Below are positions 1 to 11,838 of a DNA stretch of 50,689 bases, in pieces. The translations under genes and the position numbers were made by a program. Numbering within the stretch: the first letter of the stretch is position 1; each line of letters opens with the position of its first letter. This DNA comes from Cudoniella acicularis (taxonomy: Eukaryota; Ascomycota; Leotiomycetes; Helotiales; Helotiaceae): positions 1 to 50,689 of the forward strand of contig JAAMPI010000219.1 of NCBI GenBank assembly GCA_013054445.1, read 5' to 3'. The notes under the pieces are model-generated. The model ran no database searches and was not told the origin of the DNA. It was given only the letters and a program-made list of their open reading frames with translations.

Positions 1-594
1 TCATCATCCGCAATCATCAACACCTTCACCGTCTCACACTGCCGGAACCGTTCATAAAGATAGGCGTAATTCTCAATAGTGCACAGTCGATTCCAGAATT
101 TGGTCGAGATGGCAATGTGTCTGAATTTCGGGATGTCGGTGTAGATGAGCCGAGCACAGTCTCCTCGGAAGGTCAGAGGGCCATTGTAGCGGATCCAAAC
201 GAGGGTATCGAGGTTTTGATTGACCAAGATGCTGCGGTTGTTGATGGCGACCGATTCGTAATGCTTGATGAGTTCGGTGCGGGATTCTTGGCAGACATGT
301 AAAAGAGGGGGAATGAAATCGTCGGTTCTTAGCTTGGAGCGTTTGGCAGCTGTGTGGTTGAAGTGAAAAATCCGAGGTTTGATGGCTAAGTTGTAGATTT
401 TGAGGCGGAGCTCTATGGGGAGTTTGGTGAAGAGATGGAATGTGGAGAGGGTTGGTGGGGATTCTGGGTAGGTATTAGTTGGCAATTTGACGGGGATATT
501 GAGAGGAGTTTCACTTACCTTTGACCTGGAAATTCTTGAGGCGTTCTGGGATCTCCATTTCGGGGGTATTTGGACCTGAAGGTGGCGAGGTCAT
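1..594 (-). CDS. 2EXR-domain protein, 3' part outside window
   Basis: The minus strand encodes an N-terminal exon (594 to 519, ATG at 594), an intron (518 to 464, donor GTAAGT, acceptor CCCAG) and a second exon that runs off the window at base 1. The second exon begins with the pattern FHLFTKLPIELRLKIYNLA, followed by RIFHF and then PPLLHVCQESR, which is the signature of the fungal 2EXR family (an F-box-like N-terminal motif followed by a conserved body). About 180 residues are visible. The biochemical role of the family is unknown. It is expanded in Leotiomycetes and other Pezizomycotina, so it says little about the neighbouring cluster. The family call is from recognised motifs, the splice sites are read from the sequence, and the 3' end is unknown. 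Confidence 0.8.
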
Positions 595-3227
595 TTGACT
601 TTTGGCAAGAGAGGAAAACACGTCAAGGCTTCTCCTAAGCTTCCCTTCGTGAGTTCCAATATTTGGAAGATTTCGCTCGCATTCAATTGGAGATGGAAGT
701 TTGCTGGTTTAAGAATATGAAAAGGCCTTAAGGTGAAAGCATGCCGAGTGATTGTTCTCGAAATTTGCTGATCAATTGCGATTCAGACTTCGTCTTCTCG
801 GCCTTTTCTGTCACGTTTTCAAATCCTGGCTTATCCAAGAAGTGGCACTTTCGCACGTACAATTCGCATTTCAGAGGCACACTCAATACCGTGGCAAGTT
901 TTGATAGAAGAGCGACGATGGGCGCTCAGCGAAAGATTTTCAATTTGAAAATATTTAATTGCGGATTAGAGAAAAGTGGTGTTGTTGCCTTGATGAAGTT
1001 CGCGAGGCACGGACTGAGTAAGCTATCCGACACCGAACCGATGCTGCTTACATAAGCTCACCCTTGAACGGCGCTAGCAGGTGAACGTCACCTCTTCTTG
1101 TACCTTTGTACCTAAACATCTTCATAATCAACACACACTCATTCTTCCTGCTCTTTAATACGCCGTTCCTGCGCTTCGAACCTTTGGTTGTCGGTGTCAA
1201 CACAGCTCGAACGGTCAAACTCGACAGCATGGTGGAGCTCGGAAACATTGAAACACTCTAGTTTCTGACCTGGTTATGAAATTTACGATCACTACTAGAT
1301 CAACCTTTGCATCAATCGATGAGTGCATTGCCGATTTTCAATGAATGCTTCTGTATAGAAAGCCTATCTACTGCGCTTCCGAACTAACGGTCTTTTCTGT
1401 CCTTGATCTCTATGAGTGTGGGATTTGGACACCACCTTTTTGTATTCCCCTCTCCTGTTTGGTCATTTTGATATTTGACTGTTCCATTCATCTTTTTGGC
1501 ACATATTCTTCCAAATATTCTAATCTATGTTCTATTGTGATTGACACTTGGATGTCTCACAATCACGACCCGTGATGTCCCCAAACGCGCTTTCGCGGCG
1601 CTGATAAATGCTGATAAATTAAAATGCTTTGGACAACCTCTTCCTTGCAACTCAAAACTTGTGGCTGACATGCATACACCCAGGCTCGTGTAAGACAAGC
1701 CCCACCAATGGATCTCCATTGTCAAAGAAATAGAGGGAAATTCTAGTAATACTCAATGTCTAAACAACGTAGCAGGACTCATTTTGCTGGAAAAATATGC
1801 CGGGACCAATGAAGTTCAGGTTTCATGCAACGGAAATTCCGGAACAAATTCCGTGCAGAATGAGGGGAATACCAAGGAAAAAAATCTTCGAATTAGATGC
1901 GGGGAATACCACAAGCCGCAGGATAATCAGGCCACAATTTTTTCCAGATGTTCCGCACCTGCTGGCACTGTGCATAGGATTGAGCCAGGGAACATCGCCT
2001 TGTCAAGATTCCCGTTCTAAGGCGGTGATAACGAAGCTGAGGGTGTCGTGAGCTCAGCTCGGTCTAGCTTGCTATACCGTTTGAGTTGGTAGGGGCGCTT
2101 TTCAGCGCTCTCTCGTGCGTAAAGGGGGTTGCGGTTTGGGGACGACATTTACCTAGTTGCGCTGAACCAGTCTAATACTTGAGTATTTTCATATACCGTC
2201 TGCCAAGGCAATTCTTTTCGGCTTAATTTCTTTTCATTTGCTATTGACAGAACTCATTCATACTTCAAATACGTTTTACATGGCTGTGCAGTTAAGCCTT
2301 GCCCAAGTGGAAAGGTGAAATCAGCCCATTTGGAGATAATTGTTGCCTAAGTTGTTTTCATTAAGCTGTCGCACCACCTCTGGGGAGACTTTTACAATCT
2401 TCCGTCAGCGGAACCGCAGGACTGCATTGAAACCCCTAAGCACGCTTTCCGAGATCACAAATTCACATCTACCCCGTTTCAAAAGTCGTAATAGTTAGTG
2501 AGGTTGTTTCCTATAAAATCTTCAGGTCTACTGTAAATGTTTGGAGACTCAGTCATGAAGAAATGAATCTTCAATCCTTTTGAAATTGGAGTAGTTCCCC
2601 CTTTTCGGGCTTTCGCTGACTTCTACACAATGTCCCCTTCACGTAATAATGAAAGCCACATTGCCTAAATATAAAGACCCCTTTTCCATTTTGACAGTGT
2701 AAAGGTATAGGTGGTGCTCAGCGGCGCTGAAAAATCGGTACCCACTGTTCGTGAATCGTGATCACAAGTTGATTCCAAAGTCGTCTCAGGCGGCCCTTCT
2801 CAGCTTCCCATGAGAATTCGTGAATCTCACGTCATTTATGAAGCATTACGACACACTCAACCTCCATAATTGATCATCGAAATGGGAGAACTAGTGAGCA
2901 AAGTGGTGCCACGTGACCAAATGATTGGTAGCTCTCTGGCACCCTCCTGATCACTATCTTACTATTAGATTCATGGCGCAGCCATGCAGTGATTTACTGA
3001 GACTGAATCATTCTACCTGTGAATACCTTCAGTCCACGAGCGCGGAACAAGGTTTGAACTTCTTATAGAGATTCCGTGTTCCTTCCAGCAAGAGGGCGCA
3101 TTTTGATTGTCATGAGAAAGCAATCTACCTTGGAGCAACAAGGCACTTTCTTACCAAACACAACTACCTGGCTACCTGCTTTACATTGCCTAAATAATGT
3201 CACTCTTCTAATCATTTTGGATCTTCG
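595..3227. other. Gene-poor stretch
   Basis: I see no supportable gene in these 2.6 kb. Open frames are short (under 105 codons), overlap on both strands and lack recognisable motifs or splice patterns. The first few hundred bases hold the promoter of the 2EXR gene. Base composition is moderately AT-rich, without an obvious repeat. Confidence 0.6.
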
Positions 3228-4594
3228 TTGCATCATGGCTACTACTTCGAAATACACCGCGGTCGTGCTGCCTACTTTCTCGATAGTAATCCCGATGGCT
3301 CAGGCATCATTTCCCTGGAAATCCTTAGAGACGGCCATCTTTCGAACCCAGTTCGAACTCTAATAGGTGGAAAGGGCGACTTCGCTTTATTCGCCAGCAT
3401 GGCCCCCAATGGAGGAACATCCGTTGCAGATGCTGGTAACTCCCTAAAACTTACGAGTCTTGAATTATTCTGAAAGCATGGCAGATACTCTATTCACCCA
3501 AGACTGCGTAGTCGTGTCTGGAGATATAAGTTATTCTTCTGGATCTTCCCCCTCGACATTAATAGCCACTAACTCCTCACTAGTATCTCTTTACAGTCAA
3601 CGCTGGTAGTAACACTGTCTCCCTGTTTTTACTCAATAAAACGATCTTTCCCATCCAAAACTCATCAATAGTGAACCGACACTGGGAGAATTTCCCTCGT
3701 CTGTTGCCTACTCTCCGCGACTCAAAATCGGTACGCTCCCAACCTAATCTACCCAAATATTGGAGATTCAGCGGCATCATTGCTGAAAATCATTCCAGCC
3801 TGTGTAATCAACGGAGGCACTAAAGTAGGAGTAACTTGCTTCTCAGTGTCTCCTAAAGGTCTCTCGCCCCTAGGCAGCCTCCGACCAATCATACTCGACC
3901 TATCGACCCCTCCCGTCAACAATACGACCCCTCCCGTCGGTCCCCCAACACAATTTCAGACATCGTCTTCAACCCCTCCCAAAGCGCCCTCTTTGTGACC
4001 ATCAAAGGAACACCCAGTACTAATACCCCCGGCACCATCTACATCTACCCCGTCGAGAACGGCACCATCTCCACTACACCCATCATCTCCCGCCCCGAGC
4101 TATTCCTTAACTTCAGCCTCACATTCCTAGACTCCGACAGCAGAACCTTCATCACCGGCCCTGCATTCGGCGCTGCGTTTCTTTCCATCTCGCCCAGCTA
4201 TGAAGCCACCGTTACCAAAAAGCTGACCTTCGCCGGCCAGGGTACAATTGGCGCCATATACTGGTCAGTGTTCTCCCCACGCTTTAAAACCATTTTCCTC
4301 CTAGACGCTATGCTTTCCCCTATCACGACGGTGGATGCCCACACTGGCACTGCCACGGGAACTACTCCTCAGAGACTTGACCAGAATGGAAGTTTCGACT
4401 CGGCGGCGAGCCTAGAGGGGCAATATCTGTATGTGTTGAAGCATTCAGCGAGGGTTAATGTGCTTGATTTGGACCCGTTGGGTGTTGGAGAGTCGCCGGT
4501 TGAAGTGCAGAGTTTGGATTTGAGTATGTTTGGAGCGAGGGTGGGTTGGCAGGGGATGGCGTTGTATACTTCGAAAGATTTTGGAGAGGATTGA
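3228..4594 (+). pseudogene. Broken 3-carboxymuconate-cyclase-like beta-propeller gene
   Basis: Pieces in three frames line up in order with the fungal family annotated as 3-carboxymuconate cyclase or YbhE-like isomerase (seven-bladed lactonase propeller). They are AAYFLDSNPDGSGIISLEI near 3265, DTLFTQDCVVVSGD near 3490, VNAGSNTVSLF near 3600, SSVAYSPRLK near 3700, INGGTKVGVTCFSV near 3810 and a long C-terminal part to the stop at 4594. Reading frame is lost near 3635 and again near 3940; in each place about one A is missing against the expected frame. An intron with donor near 3728 and acceptor ATTCCAG near 3801 still looks usable. The N terminus is not identifiable. No intact product is expected unless the breaks are sequencing errors. 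Confidence 0.75.
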
Positions 4595-4634
4595 TCTGGA
4601 TTTCTCTAGGGAGTATTTTTTAGTCTGTTCTGGC

Positions 4635-4817
4635 AACGGTCGTGATCGAGTTTAGGCATACTTCAGGAAGTTGGCTCACTTCTATTCGTTGGGTAATCTG
4701 GTTGGGATCAGGTTTCGGGCTTTGGGAACGGTCGTGATAGATCTTGGACACATTTCAGGAAGTTGGCATACTTCCATCCGTGGGCAACCCGGTCAGCATT
4801 AGTTTTTAGGTTTTGGG
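4635..4817. repeat. Two-copy tandem repeat, about 90 bp units
   Basis: Copy 1 (4635-4727) and copy 2 (4728-4817) both start ACGGTCGTGAT, share a central TTCAGGAAGTTGGC and end near TTTTGGGA or TTTGGGA. They have diverged by scattered substitutions. The repeat lies just after the broken propeller gene and has no coding signal. The rest of 4818-5601 shows no gene. Confidence 0.7.
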
Positions 4818-5601
4818 AAATTAGGGAGGTGTTAATCCATTCCTCTTTGAACTCAAACGGTTCCTAGAACATGAACAATGTGATGATCATTGCCAAATAT
4901 CCCTCCTCGCTCATCGGCCCAAAGAAAAAGAAGAGAAAATCTTCAGAAAAATTAAGACAACGCGTATAATGTCTTGCATCGTTACGGAAAGCCAAGGCTC
5001 ACCCCAAGTGTTCGCTACAGGATTGTAAAATACCAAGATTTCAGTACTTAATTCGACCGGAAGCACATAGCACAATCTAACTGAAGCAAAAACGACAAAT
5101 GGAAGGAAATCTAGTTAGCAACTTGAATAAGCAAGTTTTAATGTGGATTTTTTGTATAATTCGACAGGATGATACAAAGATGAATCGAATTGGAAGCAAA
5201 GGCTCGGGTTTTCGGCGTGCAAACTGAAAACGCAGTACATTTTTAAAATTTCTTCATTCGTCTTAAAATACAATTCCGTATCATCTCATACCACTCCAAG
5301 ACTTCTCGGGAATTTTGTTGCCGGGAATGGGAGAGCACAAGTGAAGTAAAAATACACTTTGAAAAGAAAGCTTGACGAAAGTTGATAGAAGTGAGATTTC
5401 CGTTTTTACCCTTCCAGTATCCCAATCCTGAGACTCCTGACTCCGAAGAAAAACAGTCTCATCCGGACGCCTTCTTGTTACATGATTCCCGTATGTTTGA
5501 TATCAATTGAGCCTCCCGAGCGCTGCTCGTAAGCCAGCGAAACACCCAAAATTATCATCGTTGTGTCCTTCCTGCGCTTATCTCTTATGTCACACGCTCG
5601 A

Positions 5602-6219
5602 TCAATTCGTCTTCTTTTCCTGCTTTTCTTTGTCGGAAACCGCTACAGTCGGTCTAATTTTATTAGAAGATGCAGGCCAAAAACATGAAGTGACTTACAC
5701 AGCGGCGGTAATTGGCTTGTTCTCATGCCCATGGTATGTCTCTCCCAAGTCGTCCGTCTCCTGCTCCAATGACATGAGTAACATTGGCATAAGCCCAAAT
5801 AGTAAGAGAACCGTAGCACCCAGGCCAGCAGCCAATGGGTCTGTCTCCCATATCCACTCCGTATATCCCTTCTTGTATAGAAATATGCCTCCCAGGAGTT
5901 CTGCGAATAGCATGAAGACCAATGCCAGTGCGCCAATCGCCAATCGGAACCCTCCCACTCTGGGAATCTCGTAATTGACAACCATGAACCGTGCCCAGAG
6001 TATGTTTGCTAGGAGGAACATCGGAAGAGTGACGAGTTCGGATTGAGGTTGTGTGAGATGATTTATTGGCATTAGGCGCGCGAATCTGAACCATGCGATG
6101 GCACATCCTGTCAGGAAGCTCAGGGCGAAGTAGAAGAACGCTAGTCGAACGATGAAAATGGCTAGGGCGATATCCCATAAAAGCTCAAATACCGATGTGG
6201 CGGTCTCGAAGAGTATCAT
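5602..6219 (-). CDS. Small multi-pass membrane protein of unknown function
   Basis: The start is placed at the ATG at 6219. An upstream in-frame extension is low complexity and rich in N, Q and S, as expected of a 5' leader. The protein has about four or five hydrophobic segments: two merged near residues 10-45, one near 60-82, one near 87-115 and one near 130-155, followed by an acidic tail. The frame stops at 5695. However, a good donor (GTAAGT at 5698), a CTAAT branch point and acceptor TTAG at 5654 define a 45 bp intron that joins to a lysine-rich tail ending at 5602. The spliced form is 190 aa and keeps phase, so I prefer it; the unspliced form is 174 aa. No family was recognised. It lies outside the likely cluster. 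Confidence 0.6.
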
Positions 6220-7376
6220 CTTGAAGGTCGGAAAAGGAATCTTGCTGGTGTTGGATTGTGGTTTTGTGTTCTGCGTGTTATTGTTTGGTGGTATTGATTG
6301 CTGCAATTGTTTTGTAGAAGATAACTTGTGAATCTTGATTGAGAAGGAAACAAGACGAATGACAATCAATTATATATCGTAGGAAAAGCTCGTCATGAAT
6401 ATTACCTGCTGCCCATTCACCTGTACTCACACGTGCGATGTGGGCTGATGTGTGGAGTGACCTAAGACAAAGGGTTTGGAACCACGCGAGAGAAAGGCCA
6501 CCATGCCGAGATTCGAGTACCGGCACATGATTGAGGGGGCTTGCAGTGAGATTCCTGGAATATGAAGTTGGGAATGGAAGGGCGGTCAATGGCATGGATA
6601 TCGAGGGACGACGTTCAAAAGAATGTTAGAGTCCGAGGTTTAAAGCTGCCCTGACACGATTATGTAAGACTAGGGGTGAAGTTAGCAAGCGAATTTGTGA
6701 AGAACTTTGGTTTCGCAAAAGTTTATCTTCACTTTTCATTCCCCATCGCAATTAATCTGTCCGGTTTGATGTTTTGCTTCTGAGAAGTTTCATCAACTAT
6801 GCAGAAGTTCCTGCTGGGATCCTCATTTTAGTCCTTTGTCGCAGCCTCAATAGTTACCGAGCCAAATCTTCGTAGCCTGTCTCCTCCAAAATATGTTCTG
6901 GGACCGCAACATTTATTCTTGGAGATATTTTGTCACCTCGACGATGAATATGGCCATATATGCGTACACACACACGCTAGCCACGTAAAACGCAAAAAGG
7001 AACGATCCCAGCCTCCTTTGCATATGGACTGTTGAGTGCAAACACCCGATTTCCCTACGGCCAAGCATACTCAAAATCCTTCGGCGTAGTGGCTCCCCCT
7101 TGACCGGGTTGTTTGTCAAAGTACCAAGGAAGTATATAACAGCATGTTGCCGCAAAGTTGAGGGTTATTAGAGGAAAAATGAGCTTTGTATTTTTTTTAT
7201 ATTTCAAGAGTTTTTTCTTCATGCACAACTAAAAATAGAAACTTAACCCTTACGTATAAGGCCGCAGTTTTGACCACAATGATGCCTTCGCAGTCTTATC
7301 CCTTTCTCGATTTCATCGCAATTTCATCTAAAGAGTGTCCTGCTTCAATCTCCGAGAAAACAGTCTCGTTTTACCG
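6220..7376. other. Intergenic region
   Basis: This stretch separates the divergent membrane-protein gene and the NLR relic. It holds short open frames on both strands without motifs. The last part before 7377 should be the promoter of the relic. Confidence 0.5.
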
Positions 7377-10300
7377 ATGGCCTCGACATCGAGTTCTGGT
7401 TTTCCATCTGTCCCGCACGATGAACCACAGAGTCTCTCTCCAACCGCGTATACCGTCGGATGGCTCTCTGCCTTGCTGACTGAGTTCAAGGCTGCCCAAG
7501 CAATGCTAGACAAACGGCATAACCCTCTTGAAACCGTGAGCAATAAGAATGATAAGAATGACTACGTATTGGGGAGTATCGGCAAACACAACGTCGTGAT
7601 GGTGTGCCTTGCTGAGTACGGAGTTGTTCGTGCAGCCGCTACTGTCTCAACCTTGCTATCCTCCTTTGTGAATATTCGACTTGGTGTCATGGTAGGGATT
7701 GGTGGTGGAATACCAAGTGAAGACCATGACATTCGACTTGGCGATATTGTTGTATCAATGCCAACAGGGGAGCATGGTGGAGTGATTCAATACGACATTG
7801 GAAAGATTGAAAAGGATGGATTCTACCGTGTCCATTCGCTAAACAAGCCCGATATGCAGCTGAGAAATGTTGTAAATACTCTCAAAACAAAGCACGATTT
7901 GGAACAACAGATATCAAACCTTAAAACTGAGGCTTTCAAGCCATTTCCAAGATGGGAGAAGGAGTTCAAACAGCCCGGCACTTCTGATCGACTTTTCAAC
8001 GCACAATATCAACGTAACCAACCTTTTCCGTTGTCCCTGGCCCTCATTCTCAATTCTGAGTGGGAGGGAGGGAGTTTCATCCTCCCGGCTCCTCTCCCCT
8101 CTCCCCTCGAAGAAACATAGTGCTAATTTGTTGGTAGATGTTGGGAATAACCGCACCTGTGATGGGTGCGACGAGGCCAATTTAGAGGTGCGGGAGGATC
8201 GTGCTGATTCTACAATTCCCGAGATTCATTACGGCAACATTGCGTCGGGCAATTCAGTCATCAAAAACGCAGAGGATAGAGATCGATTGGCCAAGAGAGA
8301 CAATGTCATCTGCTTTGACATGGAAGCAGCTGGCTTGATGGACGATCTCCCTTGCCTGGTGATACGCGGTATTTGCGATTATGCAGACTCGCATAAGAAC
8401 AAGCAATGGCAGCCATACGCTGCAGCTGCCGCAGCGGCTTACGCAAAGGTGCTTTTGCTACACATTCGCCCTCAAGCCGTCGAGGAGTTACGGCCAATAC
8501 GGAGTGAGTGACCCAATTATCCAGAACTTGAAGTGGGGTATCAAGTGTACTTCATTCAAATGAAAACTTATGAAACTTCCGTGACTCTATAATACAATTT
8601 GTTGACTTGAGCGGACAGATTCCCATTGGATTGTTTCTAAAAGTGTGAATTCCTTCTTCACCGGTCGTCAGAGAATTCTTCAAACCCTCCAAGAAAGGCT
8701 CTGTCAAGACGACGACAAACAAAATATAGAGCAGAAACGATTTGTCATCCATGGTATAGGTGGTTCTGGGAAGAGCGAGGTTTGTATTAAGTTCGCACAC
8801 GATAACAAGAATAGGTGGGGTAATTTGCTCCCTCGCTTTGTAGCACAATTTGCTAATAAATCGTTCAAGGTTTTGGGGAGTCTTCTGGGTCGACGCCACT
8901 ACTGAAGAATCTATGAGGCGGGGTATTATTGGTGCCGCTCAGAGGGTATCCAATGCTAGTGGGATGACCTTCGAGGACGCCAAAATCGAATTGGCAAACT
9001 TCCAGCATACCTGGCTTTTAATATTGGATAACGCGGACGATCCTGAGATCAACTATGAGGATTATTTTCCAACGGGGAATACTGGAAACATTCTCACGAC
9101 CACTCGCAACCACGACTGTATAAAATATGGCTCAGCTGGACATGAAACCTTTGAGAAACTCGATTTGGAGGACGCAGTAACTCTTCTCCTGAAATCATCC
9201 AAGATTGCAGAAGAGCGGTGGAACGCCAACAAAGCAGATGCATGCACAGTGGTGCAAATACTTGCCCAACATGCTCTCGCCATCACTCAGGCTGGAGCTT
9301 CAATCAGCTAGGGCATCTGCAAGCTCCAAAATTACCAAATTCTTTTTGAGCATCAGCGAAAAGAACTACTGGAAGACCATTTTGCCCAAGGGAAATCAAC
9401 ATATGGGAGCGTGTATGCGGCTTTCGACGTGTCTGCCCGAGCAATGGAAAAATCCTCAAGGAGAGATTGGAGGGATGCCCTGGCATTACTCAAAATCCTC
9501 GGATATTTTTATCGGGACAACATACCGGAGGAAACTTTTACTAGAGCATGGAGTTACTCACACGAGGTTTCTGATTGGGGCCCGCATGGATCTGTTAAGA
9601 CACTATCACCGTGGCACGTACATCATATTCGCAAAGTCCTGCGACCGCAAACAAGCTCTCAGGCACTCGATCTGTTTGCATTGGGTAAGGCGAGACAGGT
9701 CCTTCGTTCCTTTTCACTTATCACACTGGAACCGGAAACTGGAGCTATCTCAATGCATCCACTGGCACACGCGTGGACTCGAGATAGGTTACAGAGTGAT
9801 GAGCAAATAGACGCATGGGCTGCTACTTCATCAATCTTGGCTCTGTCTATGAAAGGCTATAACTCTTACGATGACTATATCATAAACATAAGATTACAAT
9901 CGCATTTTAAGTTCTGCTTTCAACTCCGCCCTAGCAAAACTTTGAATATTTGCCCAGGTCTGGAGATTTGTAGAACACTCTACGCATTCTGGTGGATGTT
10001 TTATAGACTGGAAAACGCTCAGCCTGCCCATGAGATTGCGACCCTTCTCATGTCCTGGGTGGGGTCTGATATCTTACCACATTCAACCAATTTGCGAGAT
10101 ATCCAACACATATCTAGCATTACTCAAAATATGCTTTTCAACTACCATGAAACAATGAAGTTACTCGAAAATGTCATTTTATTTGACTAAATTGAGAGGA
10201 GCTGAGCGACCCTGAACGTACAAGCGCCCAAAACCTACAAGGCCAAATATATACATTTCTGGGGAGGTTTCGTGAGGCTGCAAACATTCTGAAAAGAGTA

Positions 10301-11210
10301 ATTTGCATTGAGAGCAGTGCTCTAGTTCCTCGTAGCCAGTACCCTTTTTTTTTCACTAGTCTTACTGGCTAATGTGTACTACTCCGGAGGGCATCCCAAG
10401 AAAGCTATTAAAATATTTAAAAGGGCCATTCAATTCTACGACAACAGGCAAGCTCACTTTCCTAACGGCATAGCGACGATAAAGGGTAATCTGGCCAAAG
10501 CCTACCTCACTAATGGAGAAGCTAGAAAAGCCGCTATGTTGTTAAGATATGTTCATTTCATGCAGGAAAAGACTCTCGGTTCCACGCACGATTGGAATTT
10601 AATTACGCAACATGCGCTAGCAGTAGCGTATCTCCGTCTTAATCAAACTGAAAAAGGGTTGCTATTCCTCGAGAAAGTAGTTCGAATTTGGCAGGAAAAT
10701 CAACAAGACCCTACACATCCCTACCTTTTAGTTGCACGGAAAGACTTAGCGATAGCATATATGGATGTTGGTCAACCTCATAAAGCATTATACCATTTCC
10801 AAGAGCGAGCTCGAATTTATGCCGAAACATTGAGGCCTGATGACCCAAAACGTTCCGATTTAGAAGAGTGGCTTTCTTCATGCGAGGCAGCAATAATGCA
10901 ACAATATGATGATGCGAGGATGGAAAATTCATCCTCGACTAAGAATGCTGGAGTCTACGAATTCAAGATCCGCGAGGCCTTTCCGAACAGCTCGGTTGAA
11001 TTTGATTTGGATGATCTCAGTGAGGTGGAGACTCCTAGTATCTCAGATGAGTCTTCACTTGAGATTTCAGATACATCGGATGGATCAGCGTCGGGAGCTG
11101 ATTCAGGTCCGCGGGACGAACAAGACGGATTTGGAGAAAGGAGAGCGGGACCCGAAGAAGCTATTGCAGCTCTGAAAATTGAAAACTTAAACCAGGAAGT
11201 TGAAGCGTAA
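7377..11210 (+). pseudogene. Broken NLR-like gene: nucleoside phosphorylase, NB-ARC and TPR
   Basis: Exons 7377-8013, 8138-8503, 8619-8814 and from 8870 join in phase. The first two encode a PNP/UDP-phosphorylase-like domain (MVGIGGGIPS, later [10 protein letters not shown] and [10 protein letters not shown]). Then comes an NB-ARC module with P-loop GIGGSGKSE and Walker B-like LLILDNADD. The 3' part (10374-11210) encodes TPR-like helices, then an acidic, serine-rich tail. Such proteins are fungal NOD-like receptors linked to self/non-self recognition. The frame is broken. There is a TAG at 9309-9311 where homologues are expected to continue into GICKL, a stop-rich break near 10165-10200, and a one-base shift at a run of nine T near 10345. 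A shorter product ending at 9311 (PNP plus most of NB-ARC) could still be made. Confidence 0.8.
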
Positions 11211-11574
11211 TCCTCTGGCCAGGCTTCGGGGAGAAAGAAGACCAGCTGGTTGAGGAAGCGGATATCGAAACTTCAAAAAAAAAAAGTAGTTACTCTCGAT
11301 ATGATACGAATCTACGAAAGCACTGCTATATACCAATATAAATTGACTTTCAATTGGTTCACACATAGATGAACTTCAACGGATATAATAAAAGATCGAT
11401 CAGAAAAATCACAGGGTAATCTGCGTAGGCAATGAGGTCTTTTATAAAGCCTAAGTAGCGGAAGCTTCCTAAAGCATAACACTTCTTGCTCCTTCTCAAT
11501 CCCACCTATTTCCACATCCATATTTCTAATCCCCAATACAGCATTCATTTTACTAAACCTTACAATCATACTCA

Positions 11575-11838
11575 GTGGGTTCTTTTCATTCCAGATTAGG
11601 AACAATCACTTTATGTACCATTGCGCAATACGTTAACGAAGTCGATCACACTTTTACTTCTTTACTAGAGTTTTTTTGCCAAACTCTTGTGGTTAACTTA
11701 GCAGGTTCTTTTTATTCCAAATTAAGAGTAATCACTCGACAATTACATAATTATCTTCGCAAAGAAGACTTAGCTTTTATATTTTTACTTACCTGGGTTG
11801 GTGCGAGTGAAAAAGCGGCAATTGTTTTTAGCGAATAA
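11575..11838 (+). pseudogene. Fragment with 42-codon tandem repeat
   Basis: An 87-codon open stretch without an ATG contains two units. One starts GSFHSRLGTIT and the next, exactly 126 bases later, starts GSFYSKLRVIT. Each continues with a similar hydrophobic end (FTSLLEF and FIFLLTW). The DNA copies differ partly by C/T and G/A changes. It looks like a surviving piece of a repeat protein gene. I do not recognise the family. Confidence 0.4.

Noticed and set aside
5507..5974. 155-codon plus-strand frame opposite the membrane-protein gene
   Set aside because: It is antisense to the hydrophobic coding region and has no motif; a shadow of the real gene.
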